Under the pieces are notes generated by a model that did not search any database, had not been told where the DNA came from, and saw nothing but the letters and a program-made list of their open reading frames with translations. The position numbers and the translations under genes are program-made. Positions 38,105-47,405 of a stretch of 64,000 nucleotides of DNA are shown in pieces. The number at the start of each line of letters is the position of its first letter. Position 1 is the stretch's first letter. Origin of the DNA: Gammaproteobacteria bacterium (GTDB lineage Bacteria > Pseudomonadota > Gammaproteobacteria > Pseudomonadales > Ketobacteraceae); assembly GCA_013178375.1 (NCBI GenBank), contig JABLXQ010000017.1, positions 1 to 64,000 of the forward strand. The letters run 5' to 3'.

Positions 38105-40363
38105 TTGACTTTTTCCGCCGTGAAGCCGACCTCCCCTACACCCCGCCCTGCCCCGGCCCACACCATTGTCCAGGTGGCGCTGCCCGTGCCGGTGCGGCGC
38201 ACGTTCGACTACCTGCCCCGCGCCGACCAGCCGGTGACAGAACTGCAGCCCGGCCGTCGGGTGCAGGTGCCCTTCGGCAAGAAGCAGGTGATCGGCATCA
38301 TCGCCGGCGTCGCACCCCATTCCGCCTACGGCGACGACAAACTGAAAACCCTTACCGCCCTGCTGGATGACGAGCCAGCGCTGACCCCGCCGATCCTGCG
38401 TCTGTGTCAGTGGGCCACCGACTATTATCAGCATGCCGCCGGCGACGTGCTGGGTGCCGCACTGCCCAACCAGCTGCGTAACAGTGCCGACGGCTGGGAT
38501 GAACGGACCTGGCGCTGGCAGTTGACGCAGAAAGGTCGCCTGATCGGACTGGAACAGCTGGGCCGGGCCAAGCGCCAGCAGGACGCGATCCGCCTGTTGC
38601 GCGAGCACCCGGATGGCCTGCACCAGCAACTGCTGACGGGATTCGGTGTGCAGCCGGTGATCCTGCGGGCACTGGCGGACAAGGGCCTGATCGAACAGCA
38701 CGAGGACGGCCCCGCCCGCGCCCACTGGCGGCGGGAGCAGATTCTGGCGGAAAGTCCCCTCACACTGAATGAAGAACAGAAACACGCACTGGCGCCACTC
38801 GACGCCTGCGCCGAATTCCGGGTTTTTCTGCTGGAGGGCGTCACCGGCAGCGGCAAGACGGAAATCTATCTGCAGGCCATCACGCATTGCCTGCAGCAGG
38901 GCAAACAGGCGCTGGTGCTGGTGCCGGAAATCGGCCTGACGCCGCAGACCCTGCACCGCTTCCAGCAGCGGTTTGCCGTACCGGTGGTGAGCTTCCATTC
39001 CCACCTCACCGACCGGGAGCGTCTGGCCAGCTGGCGCAAGGCCCGCACCGGCGCGGCAGCGATCCTGATCGGCACCCGCTCGGCCCTGTTCACGCCGCTG
39101 GAAAACCTGGGCCTGATCATCATCGATGAGGAACATGACCTTTCCTATAAACAGCAGGATGGTTTTCGCTACAACGCCCGCGATCTGGCGATCATGCGCG
39201 GCAAGATCGAGAACGTGCCGGTACTGCTGGGCAGTGCCACTCCCAGCCTGGAATCCCTGCACAACGCGCGCAGTGGCCGTTATGTGCATCTGGCGCTGAC
39301 CCAGCGCGCCGGCAATGCACAACAGCCCCGCTTCCGCGTGCTGGATATCCGCCAGAAACCGCTCACCCACGGCATGGCGCCGGAAATGCTGGAAGCCATG
39401 CAGCAGACCCTGCAGGCGGGGCGGCAGGTGCTGGTGTTCATCAACCGTCGCGGCTATGCGCCAGTGCTGATGTGCCACGACTGCGGCTGGTACAAGGAAT
39501 GCCCCCACTGCGACCACCGCATGACCTGCCACGCCAATCCGGCGCACCTGCATTGTCATCACTGCAACCATCAGGAACGGATTCCGCGCCATTGCGAGCA
39601 CTGCAAGAGCACCGACCTGCGTCCCATCGGCATGGGCACGGAGCGACTGGAAGACAATCTCACCGCCCTCTTCCCGAAGTTTCCGGTGATCCGCATCGAC
39701 CGCGACACCACCCAGCGCAAGCAGGCGATGGCGCAGCATCTGGAACGCATTCGCCAGGGCCAACCCTGCATCCTGGTCGGTACGCAGATGCTGGCAAAAG
39801 GGCACCATTTTCCCCGTGTCACGCTGGTGGCAATTTGCGATATGGATGCGGGCCTGTTCGCAGCAGATTTTCGCGCCACCGAACATACTGCACAGCTGTT
39901 GATGCAGGTCGCCGGACGGGCCGGGCGCGGCGATGATCGCGGCCAGGTAATATTGCAGACGCACCAGCCGGGGCATCCATTGCTGCAAACCCTGCTGGCG
40001 GAAGGCTACGGCCGCTTCGCCACGGAATTGCTGAACGAACGCAAGCTGATGGGCATGCCGCCGTTCGGGCATCTGGCACTGCTGCGGGCGGAAAGCGCCG
40101 ATCCGCGTCTGGCGACCGGGTTTCTGCAACAGGTCAGTCTGTGGCTGGAACCGCTGGCACAGGCGGCACAGGTGGAAATCTGGGGTCCGGCACCGGCGCT
40201 GATGCCGAAAAAGGCCCGCCGGTATCGCTATCAGCTGATGCTGCGTGCGGACCAGCGCCCTGCCCTGCAAAGCGTTTTGAAACAGCTGGCGCAGCACCTG
40301 GAAGCCACTGCCGGCCATCAGCTGCGCTGGAGCCTGGACGTCGATCCTGTCACTCTGGATTAA
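38105..40363 (+). CDS. priA: primosomal replication-restart helicase PriA
   Basis: A superfamily-2 helicase of about 752 residues that reloads DnaB at stalled forks. The order is the N-terminal 3'-BD domain ([15 protein letters not shown]), winged helix, Walker [12 protein letters not shown], the DEEH box (IDEEHD), and a zinc-binding insert with paired Cys ([13 protein letters not shown] ... CHHC ... CEHC). The C-terminal helicase lobe carries [17 protein letters not shown]. The start is uncertain: TTG 38105 is the longest, while GTG 38120 is also reasonable; neither has a good Shine-Dalgarno. Confidence 0.93.
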   Translation: MTFSAVKPTSPTPRPAPAHTIVQVALPVPVRRTFDYLPRADQPVTELQPGRRVQVPFGKKQVIGIIAGVAPHSAYGDDKLKTLTALLDDEPALTPPILRLCQWATDYYQHAAGDVLGAALPNQLRNSADGWDERTWRWQLTQKGRLIGLEQLGRAKRQQDAIRLLREHPDGLHQQLLTGFGVQPVILRALADKGLIEQHEDGPARAHWRREQILAESPLTLNEEQKHALAPLDACAEFRVFLLEGVTGSGKTEIYLQAITHCLQQGKQALVLVPEIGLTPQTLHRFQQRFAVPVVSFHSHLTDRERLASWRKARTGAAAILIGTRSALFTPLENLGLIIIDEEHDLSYKQQDGFRYNARDLAIMRGKIENVPVLLGSATPSLESLHNARSGRYVHLALTQRAGNAQQPRFRVLDIRQKPLTHGMAPEMLEAMQQTLQAGRQVLVFINRRGYAPVLMCHDCGWYKECPHCDHRMTCHANPAHLHCHHCNHQERIPRHCEHCKSTDLRPIGMGTERLEDNLTALFPKFPVIRIDRDTTQRKQAMAQHLERIRQGQPCILVGTQMLAKGHHFPRVTLVAICDMDAGLFAADFRATEHTAQLLMQVAGRAGRGDDRGQVILQTHQPGHPLLQTLLAEGYGRFATELLNERKLMGMPPFGHLALLRAESADPRLATGFLQQVSLWLEPLAQAAQVEIWGPAPALMPKKARRYRYQLMLRADQRPALQSVLKQLAQHLEATAGHQLRWSLDVDPVTLD

Positions 40364-40537
40364 CATCCGCCCGCAACAGCCTGATCATTCACTTATTGAA
40401 ACAAAACCGTGCCACCACTGGCCCATTCTGGCGGCCCTGGGACACAAAGTTGTCGTATGCTGCACTTGGTGGCACGCCAGTTCCTTTCTAGAATCAACTG
40501 GCTCCCACCCAATTCAAATAACAAAAAAGGAAACACA

Positions 40538-41887
40538 ATGACCGCCGTCGCCCCTGCGCAAACCAATGCCAGTATTACAGGTGCATGGTCCCCCGGGAAA
40601 AACCTGGCCGCGCTGTTTGCCCGCCAGCAGGACGCGTTTGATCTGATCAACGGTCTGCGCAGCATGAGTTTTTTGTGGATCCTGATTTTTCACACCTGCT
40701 ATTCCTATGGCATGGTCGCCGGCAAAGAAAGCGTGTTTGCGCTGGGAGAAGCCTCACCCTTGCTGTGGTGGATTTTCAACGCCGACAAGGCGGTGGACCT
40801 GTTCTTTATTCTCAGCGGTTTTCTGATCAGCCTGATCCTGTTCAAGGAAGTGAACCGCACCGGCACGATCCGGCTGGGACGCTTTTATTTCCGCCGCTAC
40901 CTGCGCCTGACCCCGGTGTATGCACTGATATTATTTCTGTACTGGCTGTCGGGCGGGCGCAATCACGAGTACGTCTGGGCCAATCTGTTTTACATCAACA
41001 ATTTTCTGGAACTGGACCAGATGGCACTGCAGTGGACCTGGACACTGGCGGTGGAGGAACAGTTTTATCTGCTGCTGCCACTGCTGCTGATCGTCATCGC
41101 CCGTCTGCCGGGGCGGCCTTTTTTGCGGGTGCTGGGCGGATTGCTTCTGTTTTCGTTCGTGGCCCGGCTGGCTGCGTTTTATTTTCTGCCCGATATGTGG
41201 AGCAGCGACTATCGCGCCCTGCTCACCGATAAAGAAATCTGCCCGACTTTCTACACCAACATTTACGACAACCTGATAACCCGCTACGGCCCGTTCGTGT
41301 GCGGCACCTTCGCAGCCTGCGCCTACTGTTTCCATCGCGAGCAACTGACCACCTGGCTGCTCGCGCATCGCCGCGCGTTTTTTGCCATCAACCTGCTGAT
41401 GGCCACGCTCACGTTGTTCTTCCTGTTCTTTCCGGTGACCAATGAAGTGCTGGATGGCGGCTCGTGGGGATTGCGCACTTATCTGGTGGTGAATCGCACG
41501 CTGTTTTCGGCCGGCATTGCCTGGTTCATGCTGACGGTGTTCCTGCAACTGCACGACGGTCACTGGCTGGCGCGGATTCTGTCCATCCGCCTGTGGCAGC
41601 CGTTCAGCCAGCTCACCTATTCCATGTATCTGGTGCACATGATCGTGATCATCGGCGTGATGTTCCAGATCAATTATCTCTTCACTCACCAGTGGGCGAT
41701 CGCGGATGCTAGCTGGCGGATTTTCGCCACGCTGACCGTCACTGCGACGCTGTCGCTGCTGATCACCATGCTGATCGGCGTGCTGTGCTGGTTGCTGGTG
41801 GAGAAGCCTTTCCTGAATCTGCGCGACCGGGCCGCCACCAGCCGCGGCGCCACCACGTCGGCGCCCATCCAGCACTCGCTGGGGTGA
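40538..41887 (+). CDS. membrane acyltransferase (acyltransferase-3, OafA-like)
   Basis: A protein of about 449 residues with roughly ten membrane segments. The N-terminal block has FDLINGLRSMSFLWILIFHTC (invariant His of the family), then FFILSGFLISLILFKE, RFYFRRYLRLTPVY and a WTLAVEEQFYLLLP-type motif. These are the hallmarks of acyltransferase-3 enzymes that O-acylate surface glycans or other extracytoplasmic substrates. The ATG at 40538 follows AAAAAAGG. It is the first gene of an accessory block inserted between priA and argS. The substrate is unknown, and no glycan cluster adjoins it. Confidence 0.88.
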   Translation: MTAVAPAQTNASITGAWSPGKNLAALFARQQDAFDLINGLRSMSFLWILIFHTCYSYGMVAGKESVFALGEASPLLWWIFNADKAVDLFFILSGFLISLILFKEVNRTGTIRLGRFYFRRYLRLTPVYALILFLYWLSGGRNHEYVWANLFYINNFLELDQMALQWTWTLAVEEQFYLLLPLLLIVIARLPGRPFLRVLGGLLLFSFVARLAAFYFLPDMWSSDYRALLTDKEICPTFYTNIYDNLITRYGPFVCGTFAACAYCFHREQLTTWLLAHRRAFFAINLLMATLTLFFLFFPVTNEVLDGGSWGLRTYLVVNRTLFSAGIAWFMLTVFLQLHDGHWLARILSIRLWQPFSQLTYSMYLVHMIVIIGVMFQINYLFTHQWAIADASWRIFATLTVTATLSLLITMLIGVLCWLLVEKPFLNLRDRAATSRGATTSAPIQHSLG

Positions 41888-41951
41888 AAACAGGCGCAAG
41901 ATAAGGAGTTTGACGGACGATGCTGCAACAGCATCGTCTTCACGCCTGTTT
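41888..41951. terminator. nested hairpins between convergent acyltransferase and KAP NTPase genes
   Basis: The outer arms AAACAGGCG (41888-41896) and CGCCTGTTT (41943-41951) enclose a perfect 10-bp hairpin, GACGATGCTG/CAGCATCGTC at 41916-41938 with a 3-base loop. The right outer arm lies inside the last codons of the KAP gene. It is a probable bidirectional terminator, with T-runs that are short. Confidence 0.6.
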
Positions 41952-44747
41952 CGTCGGTACCGCTTGCGCCTGCGGTTCCCGTACCACGTCCTGTTCGATA
42001 GCCGGCAATACGAAAGGCTCCACTGCATCCACCAGATGAACCTGGGTGACCGGCATGTACCGGTTGATCAGTGCGATCACGGCGGCACTGAACGGTTGCC
42101 CGCCTGTCTCCGGCTCGGCTTCGTTACTGAAGGATTGTTCGCTGCGCCCACGCAAGCGGGATTTCAGATGCGCACGCAGCGGCGGATCGTCCAGGCTGTT
42201 GAGATACTCCAGCGCGAACAAGGTCACCATCAACGGAAATTCCAGCGTTTTCACCAACTCGGCAGCCGTGACCGGCGCCGGGCCGGCATTGTCCTCGCCG
42301 TAAAAATGCCGCAGCAGGTTGTAGCTGTTGTGCAGCCGTTTGAGCTGACGCGGATTGGTCAGGTGAAAATGTTTTACCCAGTGCAGAAAGGCCTGCTTCT
42401 GCAATGTGCTCAGGCCGGGGACAACCAGCGGAGCGGGCTGGTCGGGTGGCGGCGTCGGGTTGCTGCCAGTGTCGGGCGTTGCCGCGGGCGCATCGGGAGC
42501 AGTTGATACATTCACGGAAGGGCTCAGCGGGATCACATTGTTCGCGGGAACATTGTTTGCGGAAGTGGAAACGGCATCCGACAACGGCGCGACGTTTGCC
42601 TGCTGCACCGGACTGGCATTGCCAGCAGGTACACCCGCACTGGACGGCGGCGCTGCAGGTTTTTGCTCCGGTGTCGGCAACTCCACGCTGACATCCCCCG
42701 TCTGCTCCTGCCAGATGTGATTGAGGTAGCCTTCGATGGATTTATCATCCGGCGGGCTCAGCAGAATCGGCAAATGAATCACCTTCGCCAGATAGTCGCG
42801 GGCAATGGCACGGGGATTCTGCAGTTGATGATGTTCCGCCAGTTCCTTGTAGTGCAGCGCCAGTGCGGCCAGTGCAATGCGCTGGTCCACGGCAATGATC
42901 ACGGTAACGCGCTTCAGATCCAGCACAAGCCGCACCGCTTCCAATACTTTCACGATGCCTTCATGGCCGCAACGATCCAGATCGTCCACCACGAACAGCA
43001 GGCGCCGGTCCTTGTGCTGACGGCTGCCTGATTTCAGCCGCACCCGGCACAGGGTTTCGATATTTTTGCGCATCACGGGAATGGCGCCGAGATGTTCACC
43101 ATAATCCGGTAGTTTCAGATAGGTCAGCAGTTCTTTTGCCAGCGGATTGGCCAGCACATCCTTGATCCGGGTCGCGAAATAATAGAGAAAACCCAGCACC
43201 CAGATACCAGTGCCGACGGTGGTCACCATCGCCTTGCCAGCCTGAGTGCCTGAGGCAGAAAAAAATTCGGTCAGTGCCTTGCCGGCCGCATCCCAGGTGA
43301 AAGGCAGCAGCGCCACCAGCAGCATCACCAGCAGCCACAGCATGCGCGTGCCATTCAGGGCGATGGCAAATTGCCAGGTGATCAGGAACCGTTTGCACAG
43401 CCACAGACCCGGTTCAAGGCGCTCCTGCAGCCAGGCCCGCAATCTGGCACCGCTGCTGGCAGCGGGTGCGACCCTGCTTTTCGGCCGTGGCATATCGCTC
43501 GACAGCGCTTTCAGCATTTCCTGGGCAATGCCGGCCTGCAGGTTGTCTGTGTGTTCATAGGCCCAGGCGTTGAATTCGGCGAACAGGAATGGTTGCTGGT
43601 CCTGCCGCCGCACCAGTTCGTTTTTCAGCAAATGCACCAGGGTGGATTTGCCCACGCCCCAGTCGCCCAGCAGGCCGATGGTCTGGTGGCTTTCGTTGCC
43701 GGGCGCCGCCAGCACGGTGGCCAGCGCTTCTACCAGCTTGCCGCGATTGAGATGGTCCACCTCGCTGATCTGCTCGATGCTGTGGCGGTCGGAGGGGCGG
43801 TAGGACAGCTCCCGTTGCAGCAGTGCGTCGACAGCCGTTTTTTCCGGGGCAGATTCAGCGGCAGCGGGAGCGCCGGGTGGAAATTGCTGGAACAGGGTTT
43901 CATCCGCCGGGATTTTTCCAAGAGCCGCAGACGAGAGCGTTTCCAGATCCGGGATGGCTTTCACCACCTGGGTTTCGTCCCAGGGTTCGTGCAGGGATTC
44001 TGCTGCTGCATTTGGGGCCTGAGGCGCCGTGTAACCGCGCTCCAGCAGCGCCCGGTATCGGTCGGCGATACCCGCTATCAATCCAATGTTCTGGGAATCC
44101 TGCGGCGATTCGCGTTTGGCACGCAGTTGCAACTGTTGCGGCAGCCGTTCAAATGCCAGTTCAACCAGACGGGGAGATGGCGTAAGGCCCAGCCAGAGAG
44201 GTGCGGTTTGCACTATTTCCGCGCCCCTGGATTCACACTGATCCAGATCTTGCAAAACGACGGCAGTGCTGTTTTCACCGGCCAGGTGCAAAAGAAACGG
44301 GTGAACGGTTTCTGCAACATTGATTGCCAGCGCCACCTGCTCCCCAGCAGACAACCCGGGCGCAGTTCCTGCCCGCGTGACCAGCTCCGCCACCGCCACC
44401 AGGGTGGACCATTTCAGCACTTCACCCTGCAGTGCCGAGTCTTCGCCTCCGGCCAGAAATCCCCGCGCTGCCGCTGCTGCGCGCTGGGCACCTGTCGCGA
44501 TCTGCGCTGGCATCCACTCGCCCGACAAGGCCAGCGTCAGGGCTCGCCACACGGCGAGCAGGTTGAGCGTCCGCTCCTGCTCCGGCCAGAAAGCGAAATC
44601 CTCCGGTATTGCCAGCAGCGGAAACGCGCGCAATGCACAGCGCGCGGCAAACAATGGCAACGTCTTCGCGTTCCGCTCCGCCAACGCCGTCAGCCGCCGC
44701 TCCAGCTCTTCCCGTGGAATAAATTCCCCGCCCGCCTGTTCCGTCAT
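41940..44747 (-). CDS. KAP-family P-loop NTPase, membrane-associated
   Basis: A protein of about 935 residues. The first 330 residues are an Ala/Leu-rich helical region I cannot assign. A KAP NTPase domain then begins: Walker A LLGDWGVGKSTLVHLL near residue 360, FLFAEFNAWAYEHTDNL, two adjacent membrane segments inside the domain (about residues 460-520, including LWLLVMLLVALLPFTW), and Walker B FVVDDLDRCGHEGIVKVLEAV near residue 590. A Pro/Ala/Thr-rich linker (about 690-775) leads to a C-terminal helical part. The insertion of paired membrane helices into the P-loop domain is typical of KAP proteins (Kidins220, PifA). Some KAP proteins are tied to phage exclusion, so defence is a possibility but not shown. 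ATG 44747 is preferred; 44756 is also possible. Confidence 0.82.
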   Translation of the reverse strand: MTEQAGGEFIPREELERRLTALAERNAKTLPLFAARCALRAFPLLAIPEDFAFWPEQERTLNLLAVWRALTLALSGEWMPAQIATGAQRAAAAARGFLAGGEDSALQGEVLKWSTLVAVAELVTRAGTAPGLSAGEQVALAINVAETVHPFLLHLAGENSTAVVLQDLDQCESRGAEIVQTAPLWLGLTPSPRLVELAFERLPQQLQLRAKRESPQDSQNIGLIAGIADRYRALLERGYTAPQAPNAAAESLHEPWDETQVVKAIPDLETLSSAALGKIPADETLFQQFPPGAPAAAESAPEKTAVDALLQRELSYRPSDRHSIEQISEVDHLNRGKLVEALATVLAAPGNESHQTIGLLGDWGVGKSTLVHLLKNELVRRQDQQPFLFAEFNAWAYEHTDNLQAGIAQEMLKALSSDMPRPKSRVAPAASSGARLRAWLQERLEPGLWLCKRFLITWQFAIALNGTRMLWLLVMLLVALLPFTWDAAGKALTEFFSASGTQAGKAMVTTVGTGIWVLGFLYYFATRIKDVLANPLAKELLTYLKLPDYGEHLGAIPVMRKNIETLCRVRLKSGSRQHKDRRLLFVVDDLDRCGHEGIVKVLEAVRLVLDLKRVTVIIAVDQRIALAALALHYKELAEHHQLQNPRAIARDYLAKVIHLPILLSPPDDKSIEGYLNHIWQEQTGDVSVELPTPEQKPAAPPSSAGVPAGNASPVQQANVAPLSDAVSTSANNVPANNVIPLSPSVNVSTAPDAPAATPDTGSNPTPPPDQPAPLVVPGLSTLQKQAFLHWVKHFHLTNPRQLKRLHNSYNLLRHFYGEDNAGPAPVTAAELVKTLEFPLMVTLFALEYLNSLDDPPLRAHLKSRLRGRSEQSFSNEAEPETGGQPFSAAVIALINRYMPVTQVHLVDAVEPFVLPAIEQDVVREPQAQAVPTKQA

Positions 44748-44843
44748 CCGCGCCACCCTGCTGATGCGCGGCTACATCCTGTTCCCTGCCGCGCCCAGTT
44801 CCGGTTCAACCCTACTGCATCATTCCATTATGAGCCGAAACCC

Positions 44844-46019
44844 TCATTCGCACACGACTGCCGGTCGGCGTTCCTCCCGCGTCATCACCGTTGCCACCAC
44901 CCTGTTGCGGCCGGCCTGCTTGGCGGCATACAGGTTTTCGTCCGCCACCCGCAACGCCAGATCGGGATCGGTGCCGCTGATCTGCACCAGACCCGCGCTG
45001 AGGGTGACATTGAACGGGGTCTGCGCCGCCAGGAATTCCTCCGCCTCAAACCGGCGCGCCAGGTGTTCGGCCACGGCTTTGGCCTGGGGCAGCGCGGTTT
45101 CCGGCAACAACACCACGAATTCCTCACCCCCAAAACGGCCGGCAATATCGATATTCCGACGCAGGCCGATCAGCAGGATACGGCCCAACCCTTCCAGCAC
45201 CCGGTCGCCCGCCGGATGGCCGTGACTGTCATTGACCTGCTTGAAATGGTCCACGTCGATCAGTAACAGACACAACGGTTTTTGCTTGCGGGCATGACGA
45301 TGCAGCTCCACCTGGAAACGCTGCATGAACTCGCGCCGGTTGGCCAGGCCGGTGAGGGAATCGGTGCGCACCAGCTGCTCCAGCATTTGCTTTTCCCGCT
45401 CCATGATGTGAAACAGCATGAAGAACAGGGCGCAGAGGGGAATCGCGATCATGCAGTACACCACCCGCAGCCAGAAGGCCCACCAGGACGTGAGCTGGTC
45501 ACCGACAAAAATGGGCGTCTGCAGCAGGGGGGCGTAGGGAAAGGCGTCGGTCCAGAACGCGATCTCGCTGCAGACGAACAGCGCGGCCATGCCGACAAAC
45601 ACGGCCTTGTAGACGGCCGGCCTGAACAGCACCCGGGTCAGGATCAGCATGCCCATGCACATCAGCATCAGCGGCGAATCCTTGTAACCGTAGCCCATGC
45701 ACAGGGTGATCACGCCGGCGAACACGGTCACCACAGTGAACAGGGACAGCACCGGCAGATCCTCACCGCAATCGCGATTGCGCCAGCTGATCACACCGAT
45801 GGCCACCTGCGCCAGCAAGACCAGCACCAGCACGATCTGGGTGAACGGCAGCAGTTCCTGATTGTAGATCGTGCTCCAGGCCGCATCGGTCCGGGCCACC
45901 CAGGGCATCAGCAGAAACAGCAAGAACATTGGTAGCGGCAGGGTCGACATCACCAGGCAGCCATTGATGTCCCGCTGCTGGCGGAACTGGTCTTCAAGCC
46001 AGAGTATCAGTGCGTTCAT
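44844..46019 (-). CDS. membrane diguanylate cyclase (GGDEF)
   Basis: A 391-residue protein with about six membrane segments in the first 210 residues, then a linker helix (MEREKQMLEQLVRTDSLTGLANRR) and a GGDEF domain. The active site is GGEEF; RNID lies exactly five residues before it, so the product-inhibition I-site (RxxD) is present. It should make c-di-GMP from GTP at the membrane. The start overlaps the end of the next upstream GGDEF gene by 26 bases, so the two are cotranscribed. No known sensor domain is seen in the membrane part. Confidence 0.88.
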   Translation of the reverse strand: MNALILWLEDQFRQQRDINGCLVMSTLPLPMFLLFLLMPWVARTDAAWSTIYNQELLPFTQIVLVLVLLAQVAIGVISWRNRDCGEDLPVLSLFTVVTVFAGVITLCMGYGYKDSPLMLMCMGMLILTRVLFRPAVYKAVFVGMAALFVCSEIAFWTDAFPYAPLLQTPIFVGDQLTSWWAFWLRVVYCMIAIPLCALFFMLFHIMEREKQMLEQLVRTDSLTGLANRREFMQRFQVELHRHARKQKPLCLLLIDVDHFKQVNDSHGHPAGDRVLEGLGRILLIGLRRNIDIAGRFGGEEFVVLLPETALPQAKAVAEHLARRFEAEEFLAAQTPFNVTLSAGLVQISGTDPDLALRVADENLYAAKQAGRNRVVATVMTREERRPAVVCE

Positions 46020-47163
46020 CGAGGGCCTCCGGTGCAATGCGGGATGCGATGATGCGGTTGCGCCCCTGCCCCTTGGCCAGGTACAGGTTGGCGTCGGCAT
46101 AGTGCAGCAATTTTTCCGGGTCCAGGTGCCAGCTTTCCACCACCCCCATGCTCAGGGTGAGATGGAACGGCCCCTGCGGACTTTGCAGCGGCGTCCGGCG
46201 CAGGCTGGCGGCCAGGCGTTCGCACACGGCCACGGCGCCTTCCAGTCGGGTGTCCGGCAGCAGGATCGCAAACTCCTCGCCCCCGATCCGCGCCGGCAGG
46301 TCCGCCGGCACCCGCATCTGCTGGCCCAGCAGATGGGCCAGGGTGCGCAGCACCTCGTCACCCACCGGATGGCCGTGGCTGTCGTTGATCTTCTTGAAGT
46401 GGTCAGCGTCGATCATCACCAGGCTCAGCGGCGCGTGAATCCGGGTCAGCCGGGCGCACTCGGCATCCAGCCGTTCCATGAAACGACGGCGGTTGGCCAG
46501 CCCGGTTAGCATGTCCTGGTTCGACAACAGGGTCAGCGCCTGGCGGTGATGGTCATAATTCCCGAACAGCAGCCAGATCAGCATGCCATAGGCAACGACG
46601 CTCACATACAAAACCCCGGTGCGAAAGACTTCCGCCATCAGGGCATGCTCGCCGCCGGAAAAGGCCGCCGGGGCGTAGCCAGGCGCATAAGGCAGCACGC
46701 CGGTGAAAATCGCCAGATCGTTCACCCAGATAAAAATCACCCCCAGGCCCAGGGCGATGGCCGTGGAGCGCATGTCCAGCAGCAGCAGGCCGCAGGGAAT
46801 GATGCCGACGATCACCAGATTGGTGGGAAAAGTGAGATTGCCGCACAGAAAGGCTTCGAAGGAAAAGCCGACGCTCACCAGACAGGCCAGCAGGACATAG
46901 GCGCCCCGCAAGGGCTGGCGGCTGAGCCGGCGCGGCCACAGCCAGAACAGCACCGCCAGCTGGATCAGCACCAGGCTGCCCAGCAACAGGTTGCCGAATT
47001 GTATCCAGAACGGATTCAGATAGGTGCGCCATGCCGGCACCAGCAATCCCGCGCTCTGGGCCGCCATGAAGGCCAACAGGAACGGAACATTCGTTGCCAC
47101 TACCAGAATGCAGCGCTGGGCGGGGGTCGCCTGATTGAGAAAGGTGCGCGAACGAACCAGCAT
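45994..47163 (-). CDS. membrane diguanylate cyclase (GGDEF), upstream member of the pair
   Basis: A 389-residue protein laid out like its downstream neighbour: about six membrane helices (residues 20-210), the linker LLSNQDMLTGLANRRRF, and a GGDEF domain with an intact GGEEF site. The residues five before GGEEF read VPAD, so the canonical RxxD inhibitory site is missing. The two proteins probably arose by duplication but have diverged. They may differ in feedback control, which is an inference. Confidence 0.87.
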   Translation of the reverse strand: MLVRSRTFLNQATPAQRCILVVATNVPFLLAFMAAQSAGLLVPAWRTYLNPFWIQFGNLLLGSLVLIQLAVLFWLWPRRLSRQPLRGAYVLLACLVSVGFSFEAFLCGNLTFPTNLVIVGIIPCGLLLLDMRSTAIALGLGVIFIWVNDLAIFTGVLPYAPGYAPAAFSGGEHALMAEVFRTGVLYVSVVAYGMLIWLLFGNYDHHRQALTLLSNQDMLTGLANRRRFMERLDAECARLTRIHAPLSLVMIDADHFKKINDSHGHPVGDEVLRTLAHLLGQQMRVPADLPARIGGEEFAILLPDTRLEGAVAVCERLAASLRRTPLQSPQGPFHLTLSMGVVESWHLDPEKLLHYADANLYLAKGQGRNRIIASRIAPEALDERTDTLA

Positions 47164-47405
47164 TACTTCAAACCGCTTATTATTTTTATAGGAATTACAG
47201 TCATTCTAAGACCGCCACCGGACGACGCCAGCGCCGGCTACGACAGCGCAACCATTCTTTACCCGCCGCAACCCAACCGAACAATCTGTAATCAAAGCGG
47301 CCTTCTGGCAATCACCCCCCTGAACGGCCATAATACCCGGCTCTTCGCGGCAAGCCTGCGACAAGCTGCCTGACATTCAACCGGACCCGACCACGCGCCA
47401 AACCC

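Noticed and set aside
37949-40366. Long minus-strand open frame opposite priA (about 805 codons)
   Set aside because: Shadow of priA, which has all helicase and zinc motifs on the plus strand; the antisense frame has no recognisable domain.
41940-47163. Complete phage-defence island around the KAP NTPase
   Set aside because: Only the KAP gene has any tie to defence. Its neighbours are an acyltransferase and two diguanylate cyclases, with no restriction, toxin or integrase genes.
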